64,000 nt of DNA from Kitasatospora purpeofusca (GTDB lineage Bacteria; Actinomycetota; Actinomycetes; Streptomycetales; Streptomycetaceae), in NCBI RefSeq assembly GCF_000718025.1, contig NZ_JODS01000003.1, forward strand, positions 496,001 to 560,000. The letters are read 5' to 3'. The notes beneath the pieces were generated by a model. The model worked only from the letters and a program-made list of their open reading frames with translations. It did no database searches and was not told the DNA's origin. Shown in pieces: positions 8,393-16,650 of the stretch (position 1 is the first letter of the stretch; each line of letters starts with the position of its first letter). The position numbers were made by a program, and so were the translations under genes.

Positions 8393-9337
8393 TCAGTGGG
8401 GGGTCGGGGTGAGGGTGAGGAGGGTGGCTTCAGGGGGGCAGGCGAAGCGGACGGGGGTGTAGCGGTTGGTGCCGCAGCCGGCCGAGACGTGGAGGTAGGA
8501 GCGGCGGCCGCCGGCCTGGTGGGTGGAGAGGCCCTTGACCCGCTTGGCGTCGAGGTCGCAGTTGGTGACCAGGGCGCCGTAGAAGGGGACGCAGAGCTGG
8601 CCGCCGTGGGTGTGGCCGGCCAGGATCAGGGGGTAGCGGTCGGCGGTGAAGGCGTCGAGGACCCGAAGGTACGGGGCGTGCACGACGGCGAGGGAGAGGT
8701 CGGCGTCGGGGGAGGGGCCGCCGGCGACCTCGCTGTAGCGGTCGCGCCGGATGTGGGGGTCGTCCAGGCCGGTGAACTCCAGGTCGAGGCCGGCGACGGT
8801 GAGGCGGCCCCGGGTGTTGGTGAGGTCGAGCCAGCCGGCGGCGTCGAAGGCGTCGCGGAGCTTCTCCCAGGGGTTGTGGACGGCGCCGGTGATGCCGCGG
8901 CGGGCGGTGCCGTCGGCGTTGTTCATGCCGTGGCTGCCGGTGCGCATGGCCTGGAGGTAGCGGGCGGGGTTCTTGCGGGCGGGGCCGTAGTAGTCGTTGG
9001 ACCCGAAGACGTAGACGCCGGGGAAGTCCATCAGTGGGCCGAGCGCGTCCAGGGTGGCGGGGACGCCCTCCGGGTCGGAGAGGTTGTCGCCGGTGTTGAC
9101 CACCAGGTCGGGCCGGAGGCCGGCGAGGCTCTGCAGCCAGCGCTGCTTCCTGCCCTGGCCGCTCACCATGTGGATGTCGGAGACCTGCAGTACCCGGATG
9201 GGTCGGGCGCCTCGGGGGAGGACCGGGACCTCGACCCGGCGGAGGCGGAAGGAACGGACCTCGTACCCAACGGAGTAGGCGAGGCAGGCGGCGCCGGTGG
9301 CGGCGATTCCGAGGGGAACGGAGTACAGCGGTCGCAT
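8393..9337 (-). CDS. membrane-anchored metallophosphoesterase (YkuE-like)
   Basis: 314 residues. An N-terminal hydrophobic segment (PLGIAATGAACLAYSVG) anchors the protein. The binuclear-metal phosphoesterase motifs then appear in order: D-x-H in VLQVSDIHM, GDN in VVNTGDNLS, GSND in place of the usual GNHE/D in VFGSNDYYG, an AVVHAP histidine, and GHTHGG near the C-terminus. Family knowledge: such proteins hydrolyse phosphomonoesters, phosphodiesters or UDP-sugar lipids at the membrane; the substrate is unknown. The gene lies next to the CGNR regulator on the same strand with a 66-base gap and ends in a hairpin. The start at 9337 has only a weak RBS, but no better start keeps the membrane segment. 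Confidence 0.9.
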   Translation of the reverse strand: MRPLYSVPLGIAATGAACLAYSVGYEVRSFRLRRVEVPVLPRGARPIRVLQVSDIHMVSGQGRKQRWLQSLAGLRPDLVVNTGDNLSDPEGVPATLDALGPLMDFPGVYVFGSNDYYGPARKNPARYLQAMRTGSHGMNNADGTARRGITGAVHNPWEKLRDAFDAAGWLDLTNTRGRLTVAGLDLEFTGLDDPHIRRDRYSEVAGGPSPDADLSLAVVHAPYLRVLDAFTADRYPLILAGHTHGGQLCVPFYGALVTNCDLDAKRVKGLSTHQAGGRRSYLHVSAGCGTNRYTPVRFACPPEATLLTLTPTPH

Positions 9338-9403
9338 CGGTCCATGCTCTCAGACGGCGGATCAGCAGGTGAACTGTCGGGGTGCGCCCGGGGACACGTC
9401 CGG

Positions 9404-10018
9404 TCACCCCTCGGGTCGTTCGCGCCGGGCGCGCAGGGCCCGGACCTTGTGGCGGTTGCCGCAGCGCTCCATCGAGCACCAGCGCCGTCGGCCCGGTCGC
9501 GAGGTGTCGACGAAGAGCAGCTGGCAGTCGTCGGCGCCGCATTCGCGGATCCGGTCCGCGTACGGGCCGGTGAACAGGGCGATGGCGTCGCGGGCGAGGG
9601 TGGAGGCGAGCTGGTCGCCGTCGCCGGGCAGGGGCGGCGCCGCGGTGCCGTCGGGGGCGATCTGCGGGGCGAGCGGCGGCCGGGCGGCGGCGCGGTTGAG
9701 CACCGTGTGGTCGGCGGGATCGGCGGGGGCGCGGCCACCGCTCGCGCGGGCCGCGGTGAGGCGCCGGAGGGCGTCCCGCAGGGTGCGGACGGCGGCCAGT
9801 TGGTCGTCGCTGATCCGGACGGCGTCCGCCGGCAGGCCGAGCCGGGACTGTCCGAGCCACTCCAGCAGGCCGGACGGCCGGTGCAGGATCTCGTACCGGG
9901 CGTAGGGGCCGGGGCCGCCGGTGGGCAGCAGTTCCAGGCAGAGCGCGCCCGGGTCGAAGTGGAAGCGTGCTCCGCCGGGGTAGTGCAGGACCAGACCGGG
10001 GCTTCGCTCGTCCGTCAT
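9404..10018 (-). CDS. CGNR zinc-finger (ABATE domain) regulator
   Basis: 204 residues. The N-terminal part (GALCLELLPTGG, then YEILHRPSGLLEWL) resembles the stress-induced ABATE domain. The C-terminus has the CGNR zinc ribbon, C-x4-C in CGADDCQLLFVDTS followed by CSMERCGNRHKVRA. Family knowledge: CGNR proteins are predicted transcription factors, generally of unknown target. It is divergent from the GatB/YqeY gene with a 111-base shared region. An AT-rich patch (GTTTAAGAGGTTATCGATGG) at about 10025-10045 is a likely promoter zone. Confidence 0.9.
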   Translation of the reverse strand: MTDERSPGLVLHYPGGARFHFDPGALCLELLPTGGPGPYARYEILHRPSGLLEWLGQSRLGLPADAVRISDDQLAAVRTLRDALRRLTAARASGGRAPADPADHTVLNRAAARPPLAPQIAPDGTAAPPLPGDGDQLASTLARDAIALFTGPYADRIRECGADDCQLLFVDTSRPGRRRWCSMERCGNRHKVRALRARRERPEG

Positions 10019-10129
10019 GTAACCAGTTTAAGAGGTTATCGATGGTGAGGGAAGGGCGCAGGGGAGGGGGAGCGGACGGGCGGCGTTAATGGTGGGCACC
10101 GGAACGTGGCAGGTGGGAGACTCGGGGCC

Positions 10130-10585
10130 ATGACGACGCTCAAGGAGCAGCTGCACCAGGACCTGACGGCTGCCATCAGGGACCGGGACGAGCTGCGCTC
10201 GTCCACCATCCGGCTCACGCTGTCGGCCGTCACCAGCGAGGAGGTGGCGGGGAAGACGAAGCGCGAGCTCTCCGACGCCGAGGTGCTCAAGGTGATCGGC
10301 CGGGAGGCGAAGAAGCGCCGGGAGGCCGCGGAGGCGTTCGACAACGCCGGCCGGGTCGAGCAGGCCGCCCGTGAGGTGGCCGAGGGCGAGGTGCTGGCGG
10401 GTTACCTGCCGAAGCAGCTTTCCGACGACGAGCTGACGGCCATCGTGGCCGCCGCCGTCGCCGAGAGCGGCGCGGTCGGTCCGCAGGGCATGGGCGCCGT
10501 GATGAAGCTGGTGCGGCCGAAGGTCGACGGCCTGGCCGAGGGCGGCCGGGTGGCCGCCGCGGTGAAGTCCGCCCTCGCCGGCTGA
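10130..10585 (+). CDS. GatB/YqeY domain protein
   Basis: 151 residues, starting MTTLKEQLHQDLTAAIRDRD. The YqeY fold is an N-terminal helical bundle with EVLKVIGREAKKRREAAEAF, followed by a GatB-tail-like domain ending MGAVMKLVRPKVDGLAEGGR. The whole length (about 150) matches the family. Homology to the tRNA-binding tail of GatB suggests binding to tRNA or tRNA-linked enzymes, but no activity is established for free-standing YqeY. An upstream in-frame ATG at 10106 would add 8 residues not seen in the family. A very strong bidirectional hairpin follows. Confidence 0.92.
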   Translation: MTTLKEQLHQDLTAAIRDRDELRSSTIRLTLSAVTSEEVAGKTKRELSDAEVLKVIGREAKKRREAAEAFDNAGRVEQAAREVAEGEVLAGYLPKQLSDDELTAIVAAAVAESGAVGPQGMGAVMKLVRPKVDGLAEGGRVAAAVKSALAG

Positions 10586-10628
10586 CCGGTCCGCTGAGCG
10601 GCGCCAGGGCAAGGGCAAAGCGGAGAAC

Positions 10629-10685
10629 GAAGAAAAGAGGGGCGCCCCCCGAGCGAGATGCTCGGGGGGCGCCCCTCTTTTCTTC
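10629..10685. terminator. strong bidirectional terminator, 26-bp perfect stem
   Basis: The arms 10629-10654 and 10660-10685 are perfectly complementary around a GAGAT loop. Flanking A- and T-rich tips (GAAGAAAAGAGG and CCTCTTTTCTTC) act as U-tracts in both directions. It separates the convergent GatB/YqeY and PBP genes. Confidence 0.95.
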
Positions 10686-10715
10686 GTCCTGCCGGAGGCC
10701 GCGAGGGCCGGCCGC

Positions 10716-13064
10716 TCAGTGGTGGCCGCGCCCGTTCCCGCCGCCGTCGTTCCCGCCGATGACCCCCGGCGGGAAGGTGAACCCGCCGCCGATCAGGCCG
10801 CCGGCGTTGGTGCCGGGGGCGCCGGGGTTGCCGGCCGGGGGCGGCGGGTTGCCGCCCGCGTTCGGGTCGCCGCCCGCGGGGGGCGTGGCCGGGGCGGTCG
10901 CGCCCGGGGTGGCGTTCGGGTCCGGCTTGGGGGCCGGGTCCGGGATGTCGATGGTCTGGAAGGTCTCCTTCGGGGAGCCCTTCAGCGCCGCGTCCATGGC
11001 CATCTTCCAGATCGGGCCGGGGCCGGTGGCACCGAAGACGCCGTCGGCACCGTAGTAGGTCTCGCCGATCTTCATGTTCTTCATCTCGACGCCGCCGGTG
11101 GGGCCGCCGATCCAGACCGCGGTGGCGAGCTGCGGGGTGTAGCCGCTGAACCAGGCGGCCTTCTTCTTGTCGGTGGTACCGGTCTTGCCGGCGATCTGGC
11201 GACCGTCCTCCAGGCCGAGGGTGGCGCCGGTGCCCTTCTCGGTCACATTGAGCAGGACGGTGTTCAGCGCGTCGGCGGTCTGCTCGGAGAAGGCCTGGGT
11301 GCAGGCGGTCTGCGGGACCTTGATGTCCTTGCCGTCGACCGTGCTGATCTTGTTGATCGCGATCGGCGTGCAGTGCTTGCCGCGGGCGGCGAAGGTCGCG
11401 TAGACGTTCGCCATGGTCAGCGGCGACATCTCCTTGGTGCCCAGGGTGATCGAGGGCACCACGTCCAGCTTGGCGCCGGAGGCGGTGGTGGTGATGTTGA
11501 GCTTGTCGAGCATCTGCTTGACGGGGCAGAGCCCCATGTCCTGCTCCATCTGAACGAAGTAGGTGTTGACCGAGAGGGCCATCGCCTGCTTCAGCTCGTA
11601 GGGGCCGACCTCGCTCTTGCTCTCGTTCGGGACGTATCGCTCGTTGCCCTTGTAGGTGTTCTTCCAGGTGCCTTCGCAGGTCTTCATCGTCGGCCACTCG
11701 ATGCGGTTCTCGGACGGGTACGGCTTGGTGGGCGCCATCCCGTTCTCGAGCGCGGCCGCGGCGATGATCGGCTTGAAGGTCGAGCCGGGCTGGAATCCGT
11801 TGCCGCCGCCCATCGCCGCGTCGACGTTGAGGTTGACGACGGTCTGGTTCTTGGACGGCTCCAGGCCGTACGAGCGGGTCTGGGCCATCGCCAGGATCTT
11901 GCCGGTGCCCGGCTCCATCATGGTGGCGGCGGCCGACACCGGGTCGGTGACCTTGACCTTGCCGGTGACCGCGGCCTGGGCGGCGGCCTGCTTGTCCGGG
12001 TCGAGGGTGGTGTAGATGTTCAGACCGCCCTGGTCCCAGAACTTCTTCCGCTCGGCGGCGTTCTTGCCGAAGGCCGGGTCCTGCTTGACCACGTGCCGGA
12101 CGTAGTCGCAGAAGAAGCCCATGCCCGCCTGGGCGGTGATGCAGCCGTTCTGCGGGTCCTTGTACTTCAGGCCCAGCGGGGCGGCCTTGGCCTCCTTGGC
12201 CTGGTCCGCGGTGACGTGCTTGTTCTCGACCATCTTGTCGATCACGGTGTTGCGCCGCTTCACCGCGTTGTCCGGGAAGCGCACCGGGTCGTACTGGGAC
12301 GGGTTCTGCACCAGGCCGGCCAGGGTCGCGGCCTCGGCGATGGTGAGGTCCTTGTTGCTCTTGCTGAAGTACCGCTGGGAGGCGGCTTCGATCCCGTAGG
12401 CCTGGTGACCGTAGAAGGTGATGTTCAGGTAGTTGGTGAGGATCTGGTCCTTGGTCAGATCCTCCTCCAGCTTGATCGCGACCTTCAGCTCCTGGATCTT
12501 GCGGCCCAGGGTCTTGCGCTGGGCCTCCAGGACGGCGGCCTGGTCGTCGCCGGCCTTCTCGACGTTGACGTTCTTCACGTACTGCTGGGTCAGCGTCGAG
12601 GCGCCCTGGGAGGCGGTGCCGCTCTCCGCGTTCTTGCTGATCGCGCGGAGCACGCCCTTGAGGTCGACGGCGCCGTGGTCGTAGAAGCGGGCGTCCTCGA
12701 TGTCGACCTGCGCCTGGCGCATGTAAGGGGACATCTGGTCGGCGGTGAGGACGGTGCGGTCGCGCTCGTAGACCTTGGCGATCAGCCCGCCCTTGGCGTC
12801 GAAGATCTGGGTCGCCTGGGTGAGCGGCGGCGTCTTGAAGTCGTCCGGGATGTTGGAGAAGCCCTCCGCCGTGTTCTTGGCGGTCAGGCCGAGCGCGCCG
12901 ACGGCGGGCAGGGCCATGCCTGCCAGCAGTACTCCGGACAGCACGCTGACCCCCAGGAACTTCACTCCGTGTCCCGCGTAGTCGAGCGGTGACCCGCGGC
13001 GCTTGCCGCGCGGAGCTCCGGTGTTGCCTGGGGGCTGGGGTGCCTGGGGGCGCTTCGGTGCCAT
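10716..13064 (-). CDS. class A penicillin-binding protein (transglycosylase/transpeptidase)
   Basis: 782 residues from the ATG at 13064, preceded by AGGG. A basic cytoplasmic N-terminus (RGKRRGSPLDYAGHGVKF) leads into one membrane helix at about 36-55. The GT51 domain follows with the catalytic glutamate region EDARFYDHGAVDLKGVLRAI and GASTLTQQYVKN. The transpeptidase has nucleophile S428 in GSTFKP, SVNTYF (SxN) and KTGTTDKKKAAWFSG (KTG). The C-terminus is a long Pro/Gly/Asn-rich tail ending in GGNDGGGNGRGHH. The enzyme polymerises glycan strands and cross-links peptidoglycan outside the membrane. It is divergent from wblA, the order seen in Streptomyces coelicolor. The tail is low-complexity and of unknown role. 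Confidence 0.95.
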   Translation of the reverse strand: MAPKRPQAPQPPGNTGAPRGKRRGSPLDYAGHGVKFLGVSVLSGVLLAGMALPAVGALGLTAKNTAEGFSNIPDDFKTPPLTQATQIFDAKGGLIAKVYERDRTVLTADQMSPYMRQAQVDIEDARFYDHGAVDLKGVLRAISKNAESGTASQGASTLTQQYVKNVNVEKAGDDQAAVLEAQRKTLGRKIQELKVAIKLEEDLTKDQILTNYLNITFYGHQAYGIEAASQRYFSKSNKDLTIAEAATLAGLVQNPSQYDPVRFPDNAVKRRNTVIDKMVENKHVTADQAKEAKAAPLGLKYKDPQNGCITAQAGMGFFCDYVRHVVKQDPAFGKNAAERKKFWDQGGLNIYTTLDPDKQAAAQAAVTGKVKVTDPVSAAATMMEPGTGKILAMAQTRSYGLEPSKNQTVVNLNVDAAMGGGNGFQPGSTFKPIIAAAALENGMAPTKPYPSENRIEWPTMKTCEGTWKNTYKGNERYVPNESKSEVGPYELKQAMALSVNTYFVQMEQDMGLCPVKQMLDKLNITTTASGAKLDVVPSITLGTKEMSPLTMANVYATFAARGKHCTPIAINKISTVDGKDIKVPQTACTQAFSEQTADALNTVLLNVTEKGTGATLGLEDGRQIAGKTGTTDKKKAAWFSGYTPQLATAVWIGGPTGGVEMKNMKIGETYYGADGVFGATGPGPIWKMAMDAALKGSPKETFQTIDIPDPAPKPDPNATPGATAPATPPAGGDPNAGGNPPPPAGNPGAPGTNAGGLIGGGFTFPPGVIGGNDGGGNGRGHH

Positions 13065-13158
13065 GGGGAGAACCCTACGTTGCCGAATGCCGCACACCGG
13101 GGCAGGTGTTCGCCTAGGCTTGTCACAAGCTTGCGACAGCTTCGCTGCGTCAGCATCG

Positions 13159-13176
13159 ATCACTCTTGTGAGTGAT
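13159..13176. promoter_or_regulatory. inverted repeat TCACTC-N4-GAGTGA, copy 1
   Basis: TCACTC (13160-13165), TTGT, GAGTGA (13170-13175), extended by one A/T pair on each side. It lies 95 bases upstream of the PBP start and 312 upstream of the wblA start. The identical half-sites recur at 13317-13332. Confidence 0.6.
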
Positions 13177-13316
13177 GAGAATTGCCCGAATTATCTACCT
13201 TCAGGGCGTTTTTGAGGCAGCTGATGGCGGCTGCACCCCTGTGTCCGGTAGCGCTGTGTAGTGGTCCGCGTGGCGAGAGTGGTGAACGCGGACCTGGCAA
13301 TGCTTGCGACCTGCGA

Positions 13317-13332
13317 TCACTCCAACGAGTGA
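13317..13332. promoter_or_regulatory. inverted repeat TCACTC-N4-GAGTGA, copy 2
   Basis: TCACTC (13317-13322), CAAC, GAGTGA (13327-13332). It has the same arms and spacing as copy 1 but a different spacer, located 157 bases closer to wblA. Conserved arms with variable spacer are what a dimeric regulator's operator looks like. The rest of the 13065-13487 region is AT-richer than average and contains no gene I can support. Confidence 0.6.
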
Positions 13333-13487
13333 GCTGATCGCCACCCATAGTCCAATCGGGTCATTCGAGATTGAGCCCGAAGGGGCTGTTGCAAGCTGTC
13401 GTTCTTCCGTAACGTCCTCAACTGGCAACGGTGAATATGCCGTTGCCGCCGTGGGGGAGCCTCGATTCGGGAGAGGACGGCGCCGGC

Positions 13488-13811
13488 ATGGGCTGGGTAG
13501 ACGACTGGAGTGCGCAGGCCGCCTGCCGCACGAGTGATCCGGACGAACTGTTCGTCCAGGGGGCGGCGCAGAATCGCGCCAAGGCGGTGTGCAGCGGGTG
13601 CCCGGTGCGCACGGAATGCCTGGCGGACGCCCTGGACAACCGGGTGGAGTTCGGGGTCTGGGGCGGGATGACCGAGCGCGAGCGCCGGGCGCTGCTGCGC
13701 CGTCGGCCGACCGTGATCTCGTGGCGGCGGCTGCTGGAGACAGCCCGCACCGAGTACGAGACCTCGCTGGCCACCGGCGTGATACTGACGGACTACGCCC
13801 AGGCGGGCTGA
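13488..13811 (+). CDS. wblA: WhiB-family iron-sulfur regulator WblA
   Basis: 107 residues from MGWVDDWSAQAAC. The four [4Fe-4S] ligands are C13, C35, C38 and C44 (CSGCPVRTEC). The FGVWGGMTERERR turn and a basic C-terminal DNA-binding segment (RRALLRRRPTVISWRRL) follow. Sequence and position, divergent from a class A PBP and followed by two ArsA-like ATPases, identify it as WblA. In Streptomyces WblA is a global regulator: its loss impairs sporulation and raises antibiotic output. The start at 13488 has GAGAGGA upstream; an in-frame GTG at 13431 would add 19 residues and cannot be excluded. The unusually long upstream region with paired operators suggests complex control. Confidence 0.93.
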   Translation: MGWVDDWSAQAACRTSDPDELFVQGAAQNRAKAVCSGCPVRTECLADALDNRVEFGVWGGMTERERRALLRRRPTVISWRRLLETARTEYETSLATGVILTDYAQAG

Positions 13812-13818
13812 GTCACCG

Positions 13819-13871
13819 CCGCACGGGCTTCGGCCGCACGGGCTTCGGCCGCACGGGCTTCGGCCGTGCGG
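13819..13871. repeat. three tandem 15-bp repeats ending in a hairpin after wblA
   Basis: CCGCACGGGCTTCGG occurs three times head-to-tail (13819-13833, 13834-13848, 13849-13863). It is followed by CCGTGCGG, which pairs with the CCGCACGG of the last unit around GCTTCGG. Each CCGCACGG can pair with the single CCGTGCGG, so alternative stems exist. It begins 8 bases after the wblA stop and probably serves as its terminator. Confidence 0.75.
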
Positions 13872-13991
13872 AGCACGGTCGGCGCGCACCAACCCGGGTC
13901 GGGGGGCTCGGGTCCGGAGGTCCGGGTCGACGGCCCGGACCGGTGCGACAACCCGGGCCGGTCCGAGAACCTGGACCGGCCCCGCCGAGTG

Positions 13992-15185
13992 TCAGTCCGC
14001 GGACCCGCTGAGCCGCTCCCCGATCGTCCGCAGTCCTTCCAGGTCGTGGACGTCCCCGGGCAGCGCGGCGACCTCGACGATCGGCACGTCCGGGTACACC
14101 GAGACGAAGCGGTCACGGGTCCGCCGCTCGCGCACCATCACCTGCATCCGCTCGGCGTGCAGCCGCAGCAGCCCGGCCGCCAGCAGCTCGGCGTCCGGCG
14201 AGACCTGCTCCGAACCGTTCTCCTCCAGCGCCTCGGCCGCGGCCAGCGCCCGTTCGGCGGTGAGCTGCGGGGCGCCGGTCCCGTGCACCCGGTTGAGCAC
14301 CAGTCCGGCCAGCGGCATCCGGTCGGCGGCCAGCCGGTCCACGAAGTACGCCGCCTCGCGCAGTGCGTCCCGCTCCGGGGCGGCCACCACCAGGAACGCC
14401 GTGCCCGGCGCCTGGAGCAGCTGGTAGGTGCGGTCCGCCCGCTCCCGGAAGCCGCCGAACATCGAGTCCGTCGCGCTGACGAAGGTCTGGACGTCTGTCA
14501 GCAGCTGGGCGCCGAAGATCTTCCCGAGGGTGCCGGTGAGCAGGCCCATCCCGGCGTTCAGGAACTTCATCGCGGACCGCCCGCCGACCTTGGCCGGGGC
14601 GGTCAGGATCCGGATCACCTTGCCGTCGAGGAAGGACCCGAGCCGGTTCGGCGCGTCCAGGAAGTCCAGCGCGGACCGGGACGGCGGTGTGTCGACGACG
14701 ATGAGGTCCCACTCCTCGGCCGCCCGCAGCTGGCCGAGCTTCTCCATCGCCATGTACTCCTGCGTGCCCGCGAAGCCGGCCGACAGGGACTGGTAGAAGG
14801 GGTTCTCCATGATCGCGCGGGCCCGCTCGGGGTCGGCGTGCGCCAGCACGACCTCGTCGAAGGTCCGCTTCATGTCGAGCATCATGGCCTGGAGCTCGCC
14901 GTCGCCGGTCACGCCCTTGACGATCCGAGGGGTGTTGTCGAGCTCGGTCAGCCCCATCGACTGCGCCAGCCGCCGGGCCGGGTCGATGGTCAGGACGACG
15001 ACCTTGCGGCCGCGCTCGGCGGCCCGCAGGCCGATCGCCGCCGCGGTGGTGGTCTTGCCGACGCCGCCGGACCCGCAGCACACGATGATCCGGGTCTTCG
15101 GGTTGTCGATCAGCTCGTCCACGGCGAGCCGGCTGCCGCCGGCGCCCGCGCCGCTCTGTCCGGTGGTGCCGGTCCGCCCGCTCAC
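13992..15185 (-). CDS. ArsA/Get3-like P-loop ATPase (second gene of pair)
   Basis: 397 residues. The deviant Walker A motif is CGSGGVGKTTTAAAIGL at about residues 36-52. ArsA-type signature stretches follow: TIDPARRLAQSMGL, DLIVVDTPPSRSALDFLDAP, and PLAGLVLNRVHG. There is no metal-binding cysteine set typical of arsenite pumps, and no ars genes are nearby. The start at 15185 overlaps the end of the upstream ATPase gene by 4 bases (ATGA), implying translational coupling and probably a hetero-oligomeric complex. Family knowledge: Get3/ArsA ATPases hand over membrane proteins or gate pumps; the actinobacterial pair beside wblA has no assigned role that I know of. Confidence 0.9.
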   Translation of the reverse strand: MSGRTGTTGQSGAGAGGSRLAVDELIDNPKTRIIVCCGSGGVGKTTTAAAIGLRAAERGRKVVVLTIDPARRLAQSMGLTELDNTPRIVKGVTGDGELQAMMLDMKRTFDEVVLAHADPERARAIMENPFYQSLSAGFAGTQEYMAMEKLGQLRAAEEWDLIVVDTPPSRSALDFLDAPNRLGSFLDGKVIRILTAPAKVGGRSAMKFLNAGMGLLTGTLGKIFGAQLLTDVQTFVSATDSMFGGFRERADRTYQLLQAPGTAFLVVAAPERDALREAAYFVDRLAADRMPLAGLVLNRVHGTGAPQLTAERALAAAEALEENGSEQVSPDAELLAAGLLRLHAERMQVMVRERRTRDRFVSVYPDVPIVEVAALPGDVHDLEGLRTIGERLSGSAD

Positions 15186-16291
15186 GCTGCCCCCTGACGC
15201 TTCAGTTCGCCCGCCAGCCGGTAGAGCGTGCCGAGGTCCACACCCTCACCCAGCAGTGGAAGTTCGTACGTCGGGAGCTTCAGGTGCTGCAGGTCGGCGC
15301 GCCGGGCGCGCTCCAGTTCCACCCGCTCGGCGTGCTCCCTGGCCTGTGCCAGCAGTGGATCGAGCAGCGGTTCGACCGCTGCCCGGACGGTCTCCGGCTT
15401 GCGCGAGCGGCCCCCGAGGCCCGCCTCGCCGAGGGCCAGCGCGACCTCCTCGCGGTGGTCGCCGTCGACCGCGGCCACCGCGGCCGCGTCCAGCAGCGGC
15501 GGCCGGACCATGTTGACCAGCACCCCGCCCACCGGCAGACCGGCCTCGCGCAGCTCGGCGATGCCGTCGACGGTCTCCTGGACCGGCATCTCCTCCAGCA
15601 GGGTGACCAGGTGCACGGCGGTCTCCGGCGACTTCAGCACCCGCATCACGGCCTGCGCCTGGCTGTGGATCGGCCCTATCCGGGCCAGCCCGGCCACCTC
15701 GGAGTTGACGTTCAGGAACCGGGTGATCCGGCCGGTCGGCGGTGCGTCCATCACCACCGCGTCATAGGTCCGCCGTCCGTCCGGGCCCTTGCGGCGGGCG
15801 GCCTCGCAGGCCTTGCCGGTCAGCAGCACGTCCCGGACGCCGGGGGCGATGGTGGTCGCGAAGTCGACGAACCCGACCTTCTGCAGCGCCTTCCCGGCCC
15901 GGCCGAGCTTGTAGAACATGTCGAGGTACTCGAGCAGGGCCTGCTCGGTGTCGATGGCGAGCGCGTGCAGCTCACCGCTCACCGAGCCGCCCGGCGTGCC
16001 ACTTGCCGAGCCGCCCGCCGAGCCGCTCGCCGGCAGGCCCAGCTGGGCCGGGGTGACCGTGGCGATCCGGCGCTCCTCGTAGGGGAGTGCCGCTATGCCG
16101 AACAGCTCCGCGATGCCCTGACGGCCCTCCACCTCGATCAGCAGGGTCCGGCGTCCCTCCGCGGCGAGCGCCAGTGCCAGCGCCGCGGCCACGGTGGTCT
16201 TCCCGGTCCCGCCCTTGCCGCTGACCACGTGCAGCCGTACGCCCTCCCAGTCGGGATCGCGCCGGGCCGCCTGGCCGGGGGTGCGTGCCAC
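15182..16291 (-). CDS. ArsA/Get3-like P-loop ATPase (first gene of pair)
   Basis: 369 residues from a GTG at 16291 with GGAG 7 bases upstream; an upstream GTG at 16327 would add 12 residues. The P-loop is VSGKGGTGKTTVAAALALAL, followed by LIEVEGRQGIAELFG and YDAVVMDAPPTGRITRFLNV (Walker B region). A Gly/Ser/Ala insertion of near-repeats (SGSAGGSASGTPGGSVSG) sits at about residues 88-105 and is absent from the partner gene. The C-terminal part (LLGEGVDLGTLYRLAGELKR) resembles the end of related ATPases. The stop overlaps the next ATPase start. Presumed cytoplasmic, working with the partner. Confidence 0.9.
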   Translation of the reverse strand: MARTPGQAARRDPDWEGVRLHVVSGKGGTGKTTVAAALALALAAEGRRTLLIEVEGRQGIAELFGIAALPYEERRIATVTPAQLGLPASGSAGGSASGTPGGSVSGELHALAIDTEQALLEYLDMFYKLGRAGKALQKVGFVDFATTIAPGVRDVLLTGKACEAARRKGPDGRRTYDAVVMDAPPTGRITRFLNVNSEVAGLARIGPIHSQAQAVMRVLKSPETAVHLVTLLEEMPVQETVDGIAELREAGLPVGGVLVNMVRPPLLDAAAVAAVDGDHREEVALALGEAGLGGRSRKPETVRAAVEPLLDPLLAQAREHAERVELERARRADLQHLKLPTYELPLLGEGVDLGTLYRLAGELKRQGAA

Positions 16292-16491
16292 GCTCCGTCT
16301 CCGTCCGTCTCCGAGGGCCGGCACCACGCAGGTGCCCTCCCGCGAGGGTAACCAGGGACCGCACCGGATGCCGGGACTACCCGGGGCGCCGGACCCGAAT
16401 CATGCCCGCTTTGTGGGCCACCTCACACGCAGGAGCGCGCCCGGACGCGGACCGGGGCCGATCGCCGGGACGGAACGTCTAGAGTCTGGCC

Positions 16492-16650
16492 ATGACCAAG
16501 TGGGAATACATGACGGCACCTCTGCTGGTGCACGCCACCAAGCAGATCCTGGACAACTTCGGCCACGACGGCTGGGAGCTGGTCCAGGTCGTACCGGGTC
16601 CGAACCCGGAGCAGCTGGTGGCCTACTTCAAGCGGGAGAAGCAGGCATGA
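16492..16650 (+). CDS. small DUF4177-like protein
   Basis: 52 residues, MTKWEYMTAPLLVHATKQIL, with the ending GWELVQVVPGPNPEQLVAYF then KREKQA. The W-E-Y near the start and the G-W-E-L-V turn are hallmarks of the small DUF4177 family, usually 50-80 residues. Function is unknown. Its TGA overlaps the ATG of the RidA gene (ATGA at 16647-16650), so the two are translationally coupled. It is divergent from the ArsA-like pair with a 200-base shared region. Confidence 0.88.
   Translation: MTKWEYMTAPLLVHATKQILDNFGHDGWELVQVVPGPNPEQLVAYFKREKQA

Noticed and set aside
13431..13487. Upstream GTG start for wblA
   Set aside because: It adds 19 residues without similarity to other WblA proteins as I recall them, and has no convincing RBS; kept only as an alternative.
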